In this document: positions 49,973-60,137 of the stretch, in pieces
Layout of the letters: each line of letters begins with the position of its first letter
How positions within the stretch are numbered: the stretch's first letter is position 1
From: Argentina anserina
Taxonomy: Eukaryota > Streptophyta > Magnoliopsida > Rosales > Rosaceae
Length of the DNA stretch: 64,000 nt
NCBI RefSeq assembly: GCF_933775445.1
Contig: NC_065878.1
Coordinates: 9,249,395-9,313,394 of the forward strand
Direction: 5' to 3'
Position numbers and translations under genes: made by a program
The notes under the pieces: model-generated
Told to the model about the DNA's origin: nothing
What the model saw: only the letters and a program-made list of their open reading frames with translations
The model's database searches: none

Positions 49973-50342
49973 AGAGTGAAGTTTCACTATGAAATTACAG
50001 AGTCAATTTGACACACTTTTCGGTCAAATTTTTTCACCATAAGTGATTCAATATTTAGGTATGTTATTCAAGATTATCTCTACAAAGTTTCATCTAATTC
50101 AACAATGGTTTGAGTTTTTAAAATTGAGATTTACACGAACGGTTCATCTTAAACAGTATTAATTCATTCATTGATTTAATATAATTTCGATACCTTAATG
50201 ATGTCCGAATTGGATGAAATTTTGTAGAGATGATTTTGAATAACATACCTAAATATTTAATTACTTATGGTTAAAAAAATTGACCGAAAAGTGTGCTAAA
50301 ATTAGAACTTCACTTTTTAATTTCTGAGTGAAGCTTCACTCT
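49973..50342. mobile_element. Small foldback/MITE element
   Basis: Inverted arms of roughly 130-150 bp start with AGAGTGAAGTTTCACT (left) and AGAGTGAAGCTTCACT (right, complement). They continue through CACACTTTTCGGTCAA, CCATAAGT and TATTTAGGTATGTTATTC on both sides. The arms are imperfect. No coding capacity. The class is not assigned. Confidence 0.8.
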
Positions 50343-51500
50343 AGATATGGACTGTATATATATATACACTCATTAAAAAACTATTTCATTTGTAACAAAA
50401 GTTTGTAGTTCTTGATCTATTAAGTAGGTATATTCATTCCAATATTATAAGATTGAGAGATTTGATATGAAGACGGAGATATATGTTTTGAAGAAATGAT
50501 GAAGCTGACTATGCATATGGCATTTTCCACCATTTTTCCAAGTGATAGTTGAGGACTTGAGAAAATATTTTGAATAATACAAAACATATCATGGATTCCA
50601 CGAACGTGTTTACACTTTGTGTTTCTTATCATAAGGTACATATCTTGTTATTAAATTACTTTGTCTAATATATATAGGTATATATTGTCATCTTTTAAAC
50701 AAATCTCTAGTATAATTTACTAATAAATCACACAATTATGCAGGTTATCTAAACTAATTTACATTTTGACAAGATATTGAGAAAAACCAAAATGATTAGA
50801 GTTACCTTTTTGAATATATAACTTACCTATATAGTAGAAATATGTAACTTACCTATATAGTAAAAATAGATAACTTACTAATTTAATATAATAAAATATA
50901 ACATACATACATGGATGACCAACGTCATTTACGAAGTTGAAATATGTTATTTTCAAAAAACTTACTTATATAGTATGACTAATTAAAATAATTTACCTAC
51001 ATTGTAGGACTAATTAAATAATATACATATATGACAAAATTAAATAATTTACCTACATAGTAGGTTTAATTAATATATCTATACGGTAGAATAACTTACC
51101 TATATAGTAGGTTTAATTAAATAATATGCATATATGATAGAAAGATTTAAAATACAAAAGAATACATAACAGCTTATTTAACTTTAGTTTTCAAATCTAG
51201 ATTATATGACTTTGCCACAATTAATAATTACATTAAGGTTACAAATTACAAATTTCTAATTAATATTTATTTTAATGTAATAAGATTTGATTATAGAATA
51301 GATTAAGTTAATTATCAGTAAATTAGGTAGGTTATAAATTTCACTTTAGTGACAAGTTTTGTAATTTTGAGAGAATACAATAATATTAATCCTACATGAC
51401 AACTTTTGGGTGTAAATTGAAATAAAAAAAAAGAAGAAGATGGGTTTAATTGAAACTCTCTTCTTCCAATTTGGTGTAAATTGAATTGTCCCTATTCTTA
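50343..51500. other. Very AT-rich spacer with short dispersed motifs
   Basis: Phrases such as ACTTACCTATATAGTA and TAATTAAATAATATACAT recur irregularly between about 50800 and 51130. No gene recognised. Confidence 0.4.
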
Positions 51501-52019
51501 TTAGAGCATATGCACCCATGTTTAACCATCAGACCATCAAACCATCAATTTAATTGCCTCCATCAGTTACTATTCACTGTAAATTACTTTTCTGAGCTAG
51601 TTTTTATGCAGCGGTACAACTCCGTCAAATTAGCAATTACTATTCATTGATTAAATATTTTATTTTTTGAGATTTCATATATGATAATCAACCAATTGCT
51701 AGATGACAAGTGGCATTTATTTGATATCCTTATCACCAAAATAATTTTATAGATTTTCGATAGGATTTCCGACCAACCAAAAGGTGACACGTGTGTGTTT
51801 GTCGGCCAAATAATTTCATTGGATTTCCGATAGGATTTCTGATAAGATTTTTGACGAATGACAATTCGACACGTAACATGATCTTCAAATTCTATGATCT
51901 GAAATTCACCATAAATAAGCTGCATCACCCATTCTATACTCACTCAATCTTCACAACTCATTTCTAAATCCTCAAAAACACATTCTTCAATTACTTCGCC
52001 ACATTCCCCCATCACTATA

Positions 52020-53222
52020 ATGAGCTTCTTTCGCAAATTGTTGAAGCAGAGACAACAACACAGTCAAGAAGATGCTGAGATGATGGATGCCATGGTGATG
52101 AACACGACGATGATGATGGCACATCTTGATAATTCAGATGAACCACAAGGACGCGGTTCACGTCCTGGCCGCTCTCCTAATCACCCCAGAAATAGGGTAT
52201 CTGGGGGAATTAGTCTCATGGCAGATTACTTCATCGAGCGTCCGATCTTTAGGGCAGAAGAATTTCGTCGGAGGTACCGAATGCACACCCATTTGTTCAA
52301 CCGCATCATGACGAAGCTCTGCAACCACGACCCTTATTGGCATCAAAGAGCAGATGCCACTGGACTACTAGGGTTGCTGCCCCAACAAAAGATGACAGGT
52401 GCCCTCCGAATGTTGGCGTACGGCGCAGCTGCTGATCAGTGTGCTGAGATATGCAGGATGGGGGAATCAACTACACTAGAGTGCATGAAGAAGTTTTGCC
52501 AACAGGTGATACATCATTTTGGTGGCGAGTATCTCCGTGCTCCAACAGAGACTGACCTTAAAAGGCTTCTTGCTAGAGCTGATCAGCGAGGATTTCCAGG
52601 AATGATTGGAAGCATTGACTGCATGCATTGGGAGTGGAAGAACTGTCCAACCGGATGGCATGGGGCTTACAGCGGCCGGAAAGGTCGTCCCACCATAATA
52701 CTAGAGGCGGTGGCCTCGCATGACACATGGGTATGGCATGCTTTCTTCAGTGTACCAGGAGCTCAAAATGATATTAATGTCCTTGATCAATCACCTGTGT
52801 TTGAAGGGCTCATTGCCGGAAACACACCGACTGTGATGTTTTACGCCAATGGTAGACGATATAGCAATGCTTATTATCTCGCCGACGGAATATATCCAAG
52901 GTACTCCACATTTGTAAAAACAATTCCAAACCCTGAATCACAAGCACAAAAACTATTTACAAAGAAACAAGAAGCATACCGCAAAGATGTAGAGAGGTGT
53001 TTTGGCATCCTGCAATCTCGTTGGGCAATCATTCGACATGGAGCTCGGTTGCATAGGAGTTCGACACTGAAAAACATAATGATAGCTTGTATCATATTGC
53101 ATAACATGATTGTAGAGGATGAATTTGTAGAAGAAGAATATGTCGAGCCGGAAGAAGAAGATCTACTAAACCCATTGGCTGCAAGAGTTTATGATGGGCC
53201 AGTGGATCCTCAGGGGGTTTGA
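52020..53222 (+). CDS. PIF/Harbinger DDE transposase
   Basis: A single 400-aa frame. The N-terminal ~60 residues are low complexity (Gln/Met/Arg). The catalytic core has Asp200 (GSIDCMHWEWKNCP), Asp251 (AQNDINVLDQSP) and Glu325 (DVERCFGILQSRW), the DDE triad of the plant Harbinger/nuclease family. The acidic C-terminus (EEEYVEPEEED) is usual. The enzyme cuts and pastes the element and needs the Myb-like protein encoded nearby. A TATA-like ATAAATA lies near 51912. Genome annotations often mislabel this family as a nuclease HARBI1-like or 'putative nuclease' gene. Confidence 0.94.
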   Translation: MSFFRKLLKQRQQHSQEDAEMMDAMVMNTTMMMAHLDNSDEPQGRGSRPGRSPNHPRNRVSGGISLMADYFIERPIFRAEEFRRRYRMHTHLFNRIMTKLCNHDPYWHQRADATGLLGLLPQQKMTGALRMLAYGAAADQCAEICRMGESTTLECMKKFCQQVIHHFGGEYLRAPTETDLKRLLARADQRGFPGMIGSIDCMHWEWKNCPTGWHGAYSGRKGRPTIILEAVASHDTWVWHAFFSVPGAQNDINVLDQSPVFEGLIAGNTPTVMFYANGRRYSNAYYLADGIYPRYSTFVKTIPNPESQAQKLFTKKQEAYRKDVERCFGILQSRWAIIRHGARLHRSSTLKNIMIACIILHNMIVEDEFVEEEYVEPEEEDLLNPLAARVYDGPVDPQGV

Positions 53223-53570
53223 ATTCCTTTTTTACCAGTGGAAAGAGATGGACGGAACCAACATGCATTTTGGGATCGTATTGACCACCTCGAGTCAGCT
53301 TATATCCACAACCTTCTTCAGAATGATTTAGTAGAGCACAATTGGACTTTGGAAGCCAACCAACAATAATCAATTATGGAGTTTAATTTGGTATTATCAT
53401 TTTATTTGGTATTGTAATTTTATTTGGCGTTGTAATTTTATTTGGTATTGTATTTGATATTGTGCAATGTAATAACTTGAAATTGAGAAACATGAAATTT
53501 ATTTCATATAAAAATAACTTGAAATTACATCAAATAACTTGGAATTGAAAAAAATAGCAATAACACAACA

Positions 53571-54681
53571 TTACTCTTCATCAAAGTGAACATAATAAGC
53601 ATCACTAGTGTTACTACTCTTATTCATTTTACCCATGATATCCGCTTTCCTCTTTGTGTGCCACCTCAATTTTGTCGGGCTCATGACACTCCTATCCATT
53701 GCCATAATTTTCGTTTCTTCTTCCAACTCCAACATAGCATCACGTCGGGCCAACCTTGCTTCCTTTTGTTTCTCAAGTTCTAAGCCCTCCCTAGCTAACC
53801 GAAGGGTCTCCTCATCTCTTCGCATGTTAGCCTCCATAAGTGATTTTTGATTACATTGCATATTATGAAAAATAGCTAAAGACATCTCGTCTTTCTCCGT
53901 CATACATTTTTTCCCCTTCTTCTTTGCTTCCTTGGCCGCTTTTATTCCCATAGGTCTAACGGGGCTTGAGGGACGGGGTCTCTCTTGGTTCGACGGCGGA
54001 GTTGTGAATTCGTCCTCACCATCCAAGTCAATATGCTCATCCGTGTCAATATGCTCATCCGTATCATGTTGCTCGGGAGAACATGGAAAATTTCGCTCAA
54101 ACGGAGAAGAAGTACTACTTGTAACCGTCACAAAATGAGGATGACTCAACATTGCTTCATAACAATCTTTCTTGTTAAATTCTTTTTTCATATCTTTGAA
54201 ATATAATGATTGAGCTTGAGTTTCCTAAAAATAGAAACGAATATTAGATTTATAGGAAAATTTAATGTAAACAAAAATTTAATATGAAGAAAAAAAAATA
54301 ACAAAACAAGAAAAAAGAATTTATTAATAGGAAAATTTAATCTATGTTAAACAAAAAAAATATACATGAAAAATTGATTAGACATACCTCATCTACCAAA
54401 TTCGTCCCGCTAGCCGCACGGCTTCTTGCTTTGCTTAATGCTGTATGCCACTTCTTGAGCATTTTCTTCAAGCGCGAAAAATGTGATTCAAGCGCACATT
54501 TCGAGCGAGGACCTTGATGAGGATCTTCGGGGTTGCCACACCAATTTTTGGCGTAATCTTCGTAAACTTTCTTCCACAAATTATCCTTGCATTGATATCG
54601 GCCGGTGATGATGCAAGTGGATTGTCGTACCCAAGAAACACATAATTGCAACTCTTCGGATGGAAGCCAACCAGAACCCAT
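53571..54681 (-). CDS. Harbinger Myb/SANT-like accessory protein
   Basis: Two exons (54681-54388 and 54224-53571, GT-AG, phase 0) give 315 aa. The first exon carries a trihelix/SANT-like DNA-binding region (WLPSEELQLCVSWVRQS, then LWKKVYEDYAKNW). The second matches the 'NAM-associated' C-terminal type: an acidic spacer with a repeated DTDEHID, a basic stretch (KEAKKKGKK) and a long charged coiled coil (LRLAREGLELEKQKEARLARR). In rice Ping/Pong-type elements the equivalent protein is required with the transposase. A TATA box lies on the minus strand near 54752-54759. The frame is intact. Databases often give such proteins misleading names. Confidence 0.88.
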
Positions 54682-55184
54682 TTGATGAAAGGAAGATGGA
54701 AGAGAGGAGATGAAAAGAGAAGTGGTACAAATTGTGAAGAATATGATGAGGTATTTATAGGGAAAATAATGAGTAATTTGTACATTTTCGGAGTAATTTG
54801 AAAAAAAAAAAAATTTGACCGTTGGCTACGCAGGGAGCCGTTGTACCAGTCTGGCGCCACGTGGCAGCCTGTAACTGGCCATCGGCTCTGCAGCTGTCGG
54901 CTATATATTTTTTTTAATTTTTTTTAAAGGCCCGTGTAAAACACGCGCCAGATTCAAAAAAAAAAAAGAGAACGCTGGGCGCCCACGTGCGCGGGTCCCA
55001 GCCTTTGCTGCTAATCACTCCGGCAAGCAAAAGTTGCCTGCCTGCTTGCTGGTTTGATCATTTGACATGGGTCCCACTCATTTATTGCCTCTTCATTTTG
55101 CACGGCTGCATTGGAATAGAGCAGCAAACAAGCAAAATTTATGCTTTTTGCTATGATGGTGATGCACGGCTGCATATGCTCTTA

Positions 55185-56834
55185 GTAAAACAATCATAGT
55201 TGCGCAAGGAAAGAGGAGAAACTGAAAATCAGATTCCTAGTATGATAAGGAGAGGCCGTGCGACTTAATGGATTTCCAATCGGAAAAGGAGTTCAAATCC
55301 AAGTTAGAGATGGATTTCAAAGGTATAAATGAAGAGATTTTCGTGCATAAATATTTAGATTATTATGGAGAAAGAAGATCTGCACTTAAAGCCCAATCCA
55401 TACAAGAATCAGAAATCTATCAGGAATCGTAGTCCAACTTCGACGGGCTCCCATGAACAGCTCAGAATGAATTAGAAGACGTGTCATATATGGATAGAAA
55501 GCTCTATGAGTCTAAGTTTCATATAATTTAGAATCGCATCAATATCTTAGTCCTAGAGGAAGTTATGACAGAATCATTACTCGGAGGTCCAGTGGGCTCG
55601 ACATAATTATTTCAGCCATTAATTTGCTTTTGATCTAAGGGATGTGATGGAAAGTTGGGACCTTATTTCTTCTATATATAGAGGCACAAATCTATATCCG
55701 AATCATCATCAACCTTGTGGCAAGTACTAGCCAAACCTCTGTCCAAACATATACTTACTATCCAAGAAATCCTAAAATTGAATTTACCATCCTTTCATCA
55801 TCCCTTACTCCGAGTGTGCTGAGTGGAGGAGCTCTATCCTCTTAGAAGTATTGGTATGCCTTTGTGAATGCTCTGAGATTATATAAAGTGTAACCATGAC
55901 TCTCTATGATCGAATTCTTGTTTTAGTTTATGGTTTGGATGATTACAATGCTTGGTTTTGTTTAATCTATTTCGATTTTATCTATGAAGTTGTAGTATGA
56001 TTTGAAGTTATATAATGTCAATGTATTTCAAGTTTTGATTCAATGATTTTTGGTTTCTGCCGTGTATGTTCTTAAGTGATTTCGAAAGTACCTATGTATT
56101 GTGTTTGCGCTGAGTATAGCATGATATCTAGGTTGTTTGATTAAAGATTTGTGATGAACTTGGTGAATCTTATTTACTGCGCTGAGTATGCATGTTATGA
56201 TTGATTGAGTTAGATTTCAATGAAGGCACTGAGCACTAATTGAATGAGTTAAGTGTCTATGTGTTTAAGATAACCGCTGAGGACCATAATTACATGATCA
56301 AACCTTAGTTACTTGTGAAGGTGTTACAACATGAACCTTAGGGAGATTAGAACATGGTTTTGTTGGCTTTATATTACTTCTTTGGTTATTTCTTGTGTAT
56401 CGGTGGGTCGATCACATGTATATATTAGCTTAGGATTTATATTTCTATTCTTGATCTGATACTTATAAAAACTTTATATCCTCCTTGTGAATTCGTTGGT
56501 ATATGATTGTGATTCAGTCCATAGTTGGATCATCGGTTTGTAATGATACCCTCTTGTTTTATGCTATTAATAATGTTTACATGGTTAATATTAATGTCAA
56601 ATAATCAAACCGATCAACGATAGCAATGACAAAATGAGATGTTTTTGCCTCCCACTTTAATGATTTTGCCTCTGCCTTTCATATTTTTATGCAGCGCAGA
56701 AGGCAACAGATTCACGTCTTAATAGCTTTTGTAGGGTTCAGTAGTTTCTTCCCAAATTTACCCCTGCTTCATGCTTCTCCTTTCTTCGTCCTCTTGTCTC
56801 TATTCGGTTCTTCTTCATAGTGTATATATATATA

Positions 56835-56871
<37 letters not shown>

Positions 56872-57209
56872 TTGTTTTTTGTTTCTCTCCCTATCTTTCT
56901 TTCATCAAATGATAACATCCCATAGTTCCATAGTGTGCGAGTAGAAAGTCCAAGAGATAATTAAAGACGAAAAATACCCAGATTCCAAATGAGAAAGTGA
57001 GGAAGAAAAGGAACCAGAGGAAACTGAACGAGGAAGAAAAAATCAGAATACCAGGGTTGAAACCGGGAAGATAAAAATGGAGTAGATAAAATAAAGTTTT
57101 CAAGTGATGAAGAGGCAAAAGGTGCCAGCAAGCTTAGTCGACCAAGATTTTGATCAGGCATTAAGCCTTGCGGTGGATGGATTTTGGGTTGTCCAAGGAT
57201 AGCTCAATC
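55185..57209. other. Unassigned intergenic region
   Basis: A TATA-like TATATATAGAGG near 55673 is followed by leader-like sequence, which could be an LTR or a non-coding transcript promoter. No second copy, primer binding site or protein motif was found. A (TA)n/(CT)n microsatellite lies at 56821-56868. Confidence 0.35.
56821..56868. repeat. Compound (TA)n(CT)n microsatellite
   Basis: About eight TA units followed by about sixteen TC units. Confidence 0.9.
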
Positions 57210-57509
57210 ACTAACTTTTTTATTACATTTTGACATCTCTACCGTTCAACTTTAGAGTTTAAGTGTAGATCATCTCTGTAAAATTTTCAGCCAAAATAAT
57301 GATCATTATTAAGGTATCAAACTTGGTGAAAGCAATGAACGCACCAATTCTATCAAATCTGAACCGTTCATGTTTATAAGTTTAAATTCTAATTTTAAAT
57401 GCCTTAAGTACCTCCATTTTGAATAAAAATTTTACATATGTTATCTACACATTAATTAGAGTCTAGAAGTTGAACGGTGAAGATGTAAAAATGTAATCAA
57501 GAAGTTAGT
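57210..57509. mobile_element. 300-bp foldback MITE
   Basis: Inverted arms of about 75-80 bp: the left begins ACTAACTTTTTTATTACATT and the right, complemented, ACTAACTTCTTGATTACATT. Both continue through ACATCT(C/T)(T/C)ACCGTTCAACTT. No coding capacity. A target duplication was not resolved. Confidence 0.78.
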
Positions 57510-57570
57510 CGAGTGACATATTCTTTCTTTAAACCAAAACAAAGGGATCTTTCACTAGAAGGGCCATGTA

Positions 57571-57590
57571 TGTATGTATGTATGTATTCA
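57571..57590. repeat. (ATGT)n microsatellite
   Basis: About five uninterrupted ATGT tetramers. Confidence 0.85.
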
Positions 57591-57778
57591 CTCTTTGAGT
57601 TTTTGATTATACATAATTTCTCTTCGCGATCGGCATTATGTTATCTTTACTTAATCGGAAAATAATATACTCTTTGGGAGAGGATGAGTATAATGGAGGG
57701 TATGACCTCAATGAGAATAGTTTCACGATTATATATATTCAGCATTATCCGATATACAATTAACTCTAAAACATTGCA

Positions 57779-57812
<34 letters not shown>
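57779..57812. repeat. (TA)n microsatellite
   Basis: About sixteen TA units just upstream of the copia LTR. Confidence 0.9.
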
Positions 57813-57814
<2 letters not shown>

Positions 57815-57980
57815 CTCTTCATGCACGAACCAAAAATAAAGAAAACACACATAATTTCTTGAAATCATACAAAAAGAAAGGACTGTATAGGCAAGTCATA
57901 GTGTCATACCACTCAAGATTTCGATCAATGCTTAGTACGTACCATGTACATCGATCATATACTAATATTCAGGCACTAGC

Positions 57981-58174
57981 TGTTGAAGTGAGCTGGAAAA
58001 AGGTTGTGTTAGGAGCATGAGCATGTTACTCATGGTGGAGTTAACAGCTATGCTTAATTATTAGAATTAGTGTTAAACAACAGTATAATATTCTCTCATC
58101 TTCACTATAAATAGATAGGTTAGTCTTGTATTAATTCATAAGAGAAAATATCAATATACAAACCTCTATATTCA
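57981..58174 (+). repeat. Putative 5' LTR of the copia element
   Basis: Begins TGTTGAAGTG and ends TATTCA, with a TATA-like CTATAAATAG (about 58104-58113). The end is fixed by the primer binding site three bases later. The start could instead be the TGTTAGGAG at about 58006; no second copy is available to decide. Confidence 0.6.
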
Positions 58175-58177
58175 AGT

Positions 58178-58189
58178 TGGTATCAGAGC
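58178..58189 (+). other. Primer binding site
   Basis: TGGTATCAGAGC is an exact match to the initiator-Met tRNA complement used by most plant copia elements. Confidence 0.92.
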
Positions 58190-58623
58190 ATTGCTCTGTT
58201 TTCTCCTGGGATTTTTTTTTTCTGTTCGGGTGCGAACTGGGCTGGTATCCTCAGTTGGTTGCCAATTTTTCTTATTTCCCTGAGATTCTTGCATTGTGTT
58301 ACCTCAGCGTGCAGTCTTGTAGAACCGCACTGTGTTCACCCCAAAGGACCTCCACGTTTGCATCCCGACACCCTCACAGAAACCTCCACGGTCCCGCGCC
58401 GGTATCACTGCATCACTCGCGCCGGTATCTCCTCTGCATGGTCCTCCTCTGCCTTGTTGCAGACTTCCGACCCCTACACGACGCCGTCGCCGTCATCTTC
58501 CTCTCCGCAACGGCCACTCCTCAACGGCTGTCCTCCCGGTCCGAGAATACCCCGGCGATTTCCTTGGTCTGCCGCCGCTGAGAAGACCTCCACCGCTTCT
58601 GCCGGTCTTGAAAGGGACTTCAC

Positions 58624-58700
58624 ATCGCCGCTGCAAGTCGTGGAGCGCCGCTGCAAGTCGTGGATCGCCGCTGCAAATCGTGGATCGCCGCTGCAAATCC
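58624..58700 (+). repeat. 20-bp tandem repeat in the copia leader
   Basis: Four copies of a 20-bp unit, of the form ATCGCCGCTGCAAGTCGTGG with small changes, in the untranslated leader upstream of gag. Confidence 0.9.
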
Positions 58701-58900
58701 AAAACGACCCGGATTCGACCCGCCCGGCCCATCTTACATTCAACCCGTCCGGCACAGCCCAATCTAGACTCGACCCGACCCGACCCGGCCACCTTTGTCA
58801 GCGCTGGTGCACCGACGGTGCCCGTGCACCTGCGATAGGTTCATTTCAATTTTTTTGGTGTTTCCGCTGTATAATTCCTGATTTTTCATTTCTTTTTTCA

Positions 58901-60137
58901 ATGGGTTCTGGAGACGAAGCTGATATTCCGAAATTTGAAGTATCTGTCAAGAGTTCTGACAGTGGGTCCTTTGGAGGAACTAAACTCAATTGGACTAATT
59001 TCCGTAAATGGAAACGACTTATGACGGCTCATCTTCGAGGCATGCACAAGATGGGGCATGTAACCGGCGTCACTAAAGCTCCTAGTCCCGATGATATTAT
59101 TGCCTACACTAAGTGGGATGACGATGATGGCCTTGTCATGTCCATCTTGTGGAAAGCTATGAATGACGAGATCATTGATCTGGTGGAGGCATGCGACACT
59201 GCGCAGGCAATATGGCTGACCCTTGAAGGTTTATATACTAATGACTCTGATTTCATACAGGTTCATGAGTTAATGTGCACTGCTTTAGCAATGCAACAAG
59301 ATGGGCAACCGGTGGCGCAATATTTCACCAAACTTAAAATATTTGGGCTGAGATTGATATGAAACGTCCCTGCATGATCAAACATCAAGAGGATATTGTT
59401 TGGTACCAACGTGAGAAGGAGCTTGAACGAGTTCACCATTTCCTGAAAGGTCTTGATGCAAAACATAACAGTGCGAAAGGGGAATTGCTCCGGCAGACCG
59501 AACCCCCTAGTCTCATTACAGCTTTCACATATATCCGTAAGGATGAATCTCACCAGGAAAGCCTTCATCAGACACAAATTGACGTTTCCAGTCTTACTAT
59601 TCGCGCTAGATCTTCTGCACCACCCCTTCAACAGGCCATTTCAGCTCCACCTCATCAACAAGGACCACCACCAGGCTTCGGGAATCAGCCCCGCCCTCCT
59701 TGCTCTTATTGTCATGATACTAACCATGCTCGTGCGACCTGCTGGAAGTTGTATCCTCACCTTCGACCTAAAAGGCCTCATTCTCGTCCTCAGGCGAAGG
59801 CAGCTATTCAGCTCGTCCAGGAACCTGATGTCTATGGTGTGGTGGGACATGATCATCATACAGCCGGCGGCGCAATACCTTCCGCATCCATCGCCCGCCG
59901 TGGCAAAATTGGTATGGCTTTAAATATTTCTAACTTTGTTGGTTTTGATACTTGGATTATTGATTCGGGTGCATCTGATCATATGACTTATGACAAATCT
60001 TATTTTACCATATTGTCCCCTCCACCAGTACCCTATGTGACTAATGCTAATGGTGAGGCCTTCCCAGTCTTAGGGAAAGGGTCAGTTCGTATTACTCCCA
60101 CAATAGAGCTTCACAATGTGCTCTATGTACCTGCTTT
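58901..60137 (+). pseudogene. Copia gag-protease segment, frameshifted
   Basis: Starts at ATG 58901 (MGSGDEADIPKFEV). The gag N-terminal domain (LNWTNFRKWKRLM, then TAQAIWLTLEGLY) is open to about 59340, where a single-base loss in an A-rich run ends the frame at 59362. Homology continues in another frame: a CCHC zinc knuckle CSYCHDTNHARATC, then the aspartic protease motif IIDSGASDH (about 59955-59985), and on to the hAT insertion at 60138. In copia elements gag packages the RNA and the protease matures the polyprotein. The break means this copy cannot make them as one product. Confidence 0.9.
60130..60137. repeat. Left target-site duplication of the inserted hAT
   Basis: CCTGCTTT, repeated exactly at 62716-62723. 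Confidence 0.95.

Larger units (their letters stand above)
51504..55181 (+). mobile_element. Complete autonomous PIF/Harbinger transposon
   Basis: A 3678-bp element. Terminal inverted repeats begin GAGCATATGCA at the left and, complemented, GAGCATATGCA at the right. The 3-bp TTA target duplication (51501-51503 and 55182-55184) is the hallmark of this superfamily. It carries a DDE transposase on the plus strand (52020-53222) and a Myb-like partner gene on the minus strand (53571-54681), convergently arranged. Both frames are undamaged, so the copy looks recent and potentially competent. Confidence 0.93.

Noticed and set aside
58332..58838. Alternative-frame and minus-strand open frames over the copia leader
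   Set aside because: The region is a GC-rich untranslated leader with a 20-bp tandem repeat, and the real gag starts at 58901.
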